5,180 nt of DNA, taken from the NCBI GenBank assembly GCA_002796045.1, contig PCVM01000100.1, forward strand, positions 1,267-6,446. Direction: 5' to 3'. A program made the translations under genes and the position numbers. Below are positions 4,653-5,180 of the stretch, piece by piece (within the stretch, counting starts at the first letter, position 1; every line of letters begins with the position of its first letter). Source of the DNA: Candidatus Roizmanbacteria bacterium CG11_big_fil_rev_8_21_14_0_20_36_8 (GTDB taxonomy: Bacteria; Patescibacteriota; Microgenomatia; UBA1406; GWC2-37-13). The notes beneath the pieces are model-generated. The model was not told where the DNA came from and did not search any database. It saw only the letters and a program-made list of their open reading frames with translations.

Positions 4653-5180
4653 ATGAAAACAATTTTAAAAACTAACACTACTGTTAAAAATATTTGCGAA
4701 GGATTTGTCTATAATGAACTTGAAGGCAAAGGTTTGTTTGGTTTGGCTGGCAAACTTACCATTCAGCCAGAATATCAGCGAAACTATATCTATGCCCTAG
4801 ACGGCGGTAAAAGAGAAATGGCCGTCATTGAATCTGTTCTCAAGGGTTATCCGATAGGATTGATTTATTTCAATAAAGCGAATGAGAGTAATTTTGAGGT
4901 TCTAGACGGACAACAAAGAATCACCAGTCTTGGACGATTTGTTACCGACAAATTTGCCATTAAAGACGAAAACGGAATGGAGCAGTATTTTGGCGGTATG
5001 GCAAAAGACAAAAAAGATAAGATATTGGAAACAAAACTACTCATTTATGAATGTGAGGGAACAGAAAGCCAAATAAAAGAATGGTTTAAGACGATCAATA
5101 TTGCTGGAGTTCCGCTCGTCCCCCAAGAATTGCTAAATGCGATTTATTCCGGACCATTCGTTACACTGGGTAAAGAAGAG
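4653..5180 (+). CDS. DUF262 (GmrSD/ParB-like) domain protein, 3'-truncated by window edge
   Basis: The first 176 residues are visible and open to the last base. DUF262 hallmarks occur in order: [11 protein letters not shown] (37-47), [22 protein letters not shown] (52-73), the signature [10 protein letters not shown] (84-93), and the segment from FKTIN through [13 protein letters not shown] (145-164). In the family, this domain has a ParB/sulfiredoxin-like fold, and in GmrS and BrxU it contributes nucleotide-dependent control of DNA cleavage, usually with a C-terminal HNH-type (DUF1524) nuclease. Whether this copy has such a nuclease cannot be seen. It starts 1 nt after the methyltransferase stop, with its own ribosome binding site, so the two are one operon. 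Inference: it is the effector or restriction partner of the EcoRI-type methylase. Confidence 0.88.
   Translation, partial: MKTILKTNTTVKNICEGFVYNELEGKGLFGLAGKLTIQPEYQRNYIYALDGGKREMAVIESVLKGYPIGLIYFNKANESNFEVLDGQQRITSLGRFVTDKFAIKDENGMEQYFGGMAKDKKDKILETKLLIYECEGTESQIKEWFKTINIAGVPLVPQELLNAIYSGPFVTLGKEE

Larger units (their letters stand above)
3343..5180 (+). mobile_element. Second restriction-type cassette (right end outside window)
   Basis: It begins TTAGCTGAAAT after the predicted crossover at 3342/3343 and contains a leader repeat, a candidate promoter, a frameshifted EcoRI-type adenine methyltransferase and the start of a DUF262 gene. No closing attC-like site is reached. The cassette model predicts that it closes with a palindrome opening AGCTAAC or TCAGCTAAC. 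Confidence 0.5.

Noticed and set aside
1..5180. Alternative genetic code (TGA read as an amino acid)
   Set aside because: All complete genes end in TAA and no in-frame TGA interrupts the supported coding regions.

Overview
The window is AT-rich bacterial DNA whose genes all lie on the + strand. It reads best as a stretch of an integron-type gene-cassette array. A D-Ala:D-Ala ligase shows that the host, or the cassette donor, makes peptidoglycan. All three complete stop codons are TAA and no recoding is apparent. The sequence does not fix the phylum. Neither an integrase gene nor an attI site lies in the window, so a complete integron cannot be told from an integrase-less cassette cluster.

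Layout. (1) 1-741 is the 3' two-thirds of a DdlA-type D-alanine--D-alanine ligase. (2) 758-835 is a first attC-like palindrome, 16 nt after the ddl stop. (3) 830-3342 is a complete, unusually large cassette of about 2.5 kb. It holds a leader, a C5-cytosine DNA methyltransferase (999-1958) and, 3 nt later, a restriction endonuclease with a B3-like, NgoFVII/BfiI-type DNA-binding C-terminus (1962-3086), followed by a 16-bp hairpin. (4) 3251-3348 is a second attC-like palindrome. (5) 3343 to the window end is a second restriction-type cassette. A leader repeat is shared with the previous cassette. It is followed by an EcoRI-family adenine methyltransferase, interrupted by a frameshift near 3654-3656, and a DUF262 (GmrSD/ParB-like) protein that runs off the right edge.

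The two palindromes start with GCCTAAC (RYYYAAC) and end with GTTAGGC or GTTAGCT (GTTRRRY or close to it). Their inner stems differ in sequence but stay fully paired. Each sits after the last gene of its unit. The G|TT boundaries predict a 2513-bp excisable unit whose circular form would regenerate a perfectly complementary outer box. The two ends of this unit also form a long imperfect inverted repeat (841-929 against 3106-3203), so the joint of a circle would lie inside a palindrome of several hundred bases.

Functionally, two neighbouring cassettes each pair a protective DNA methyltransferase with a nuclease or nuclease-associated protein. This is mobile anti-phage cargo carried next to a cell-wall gene. 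The most notable points are the atypical attC-like sites, the inverted-repeat cassette ends, the shared leader element, the frameshifted EcoRI-type methylase upstream of an apparently intact DUF262 gene, and a possible ddl cassette.
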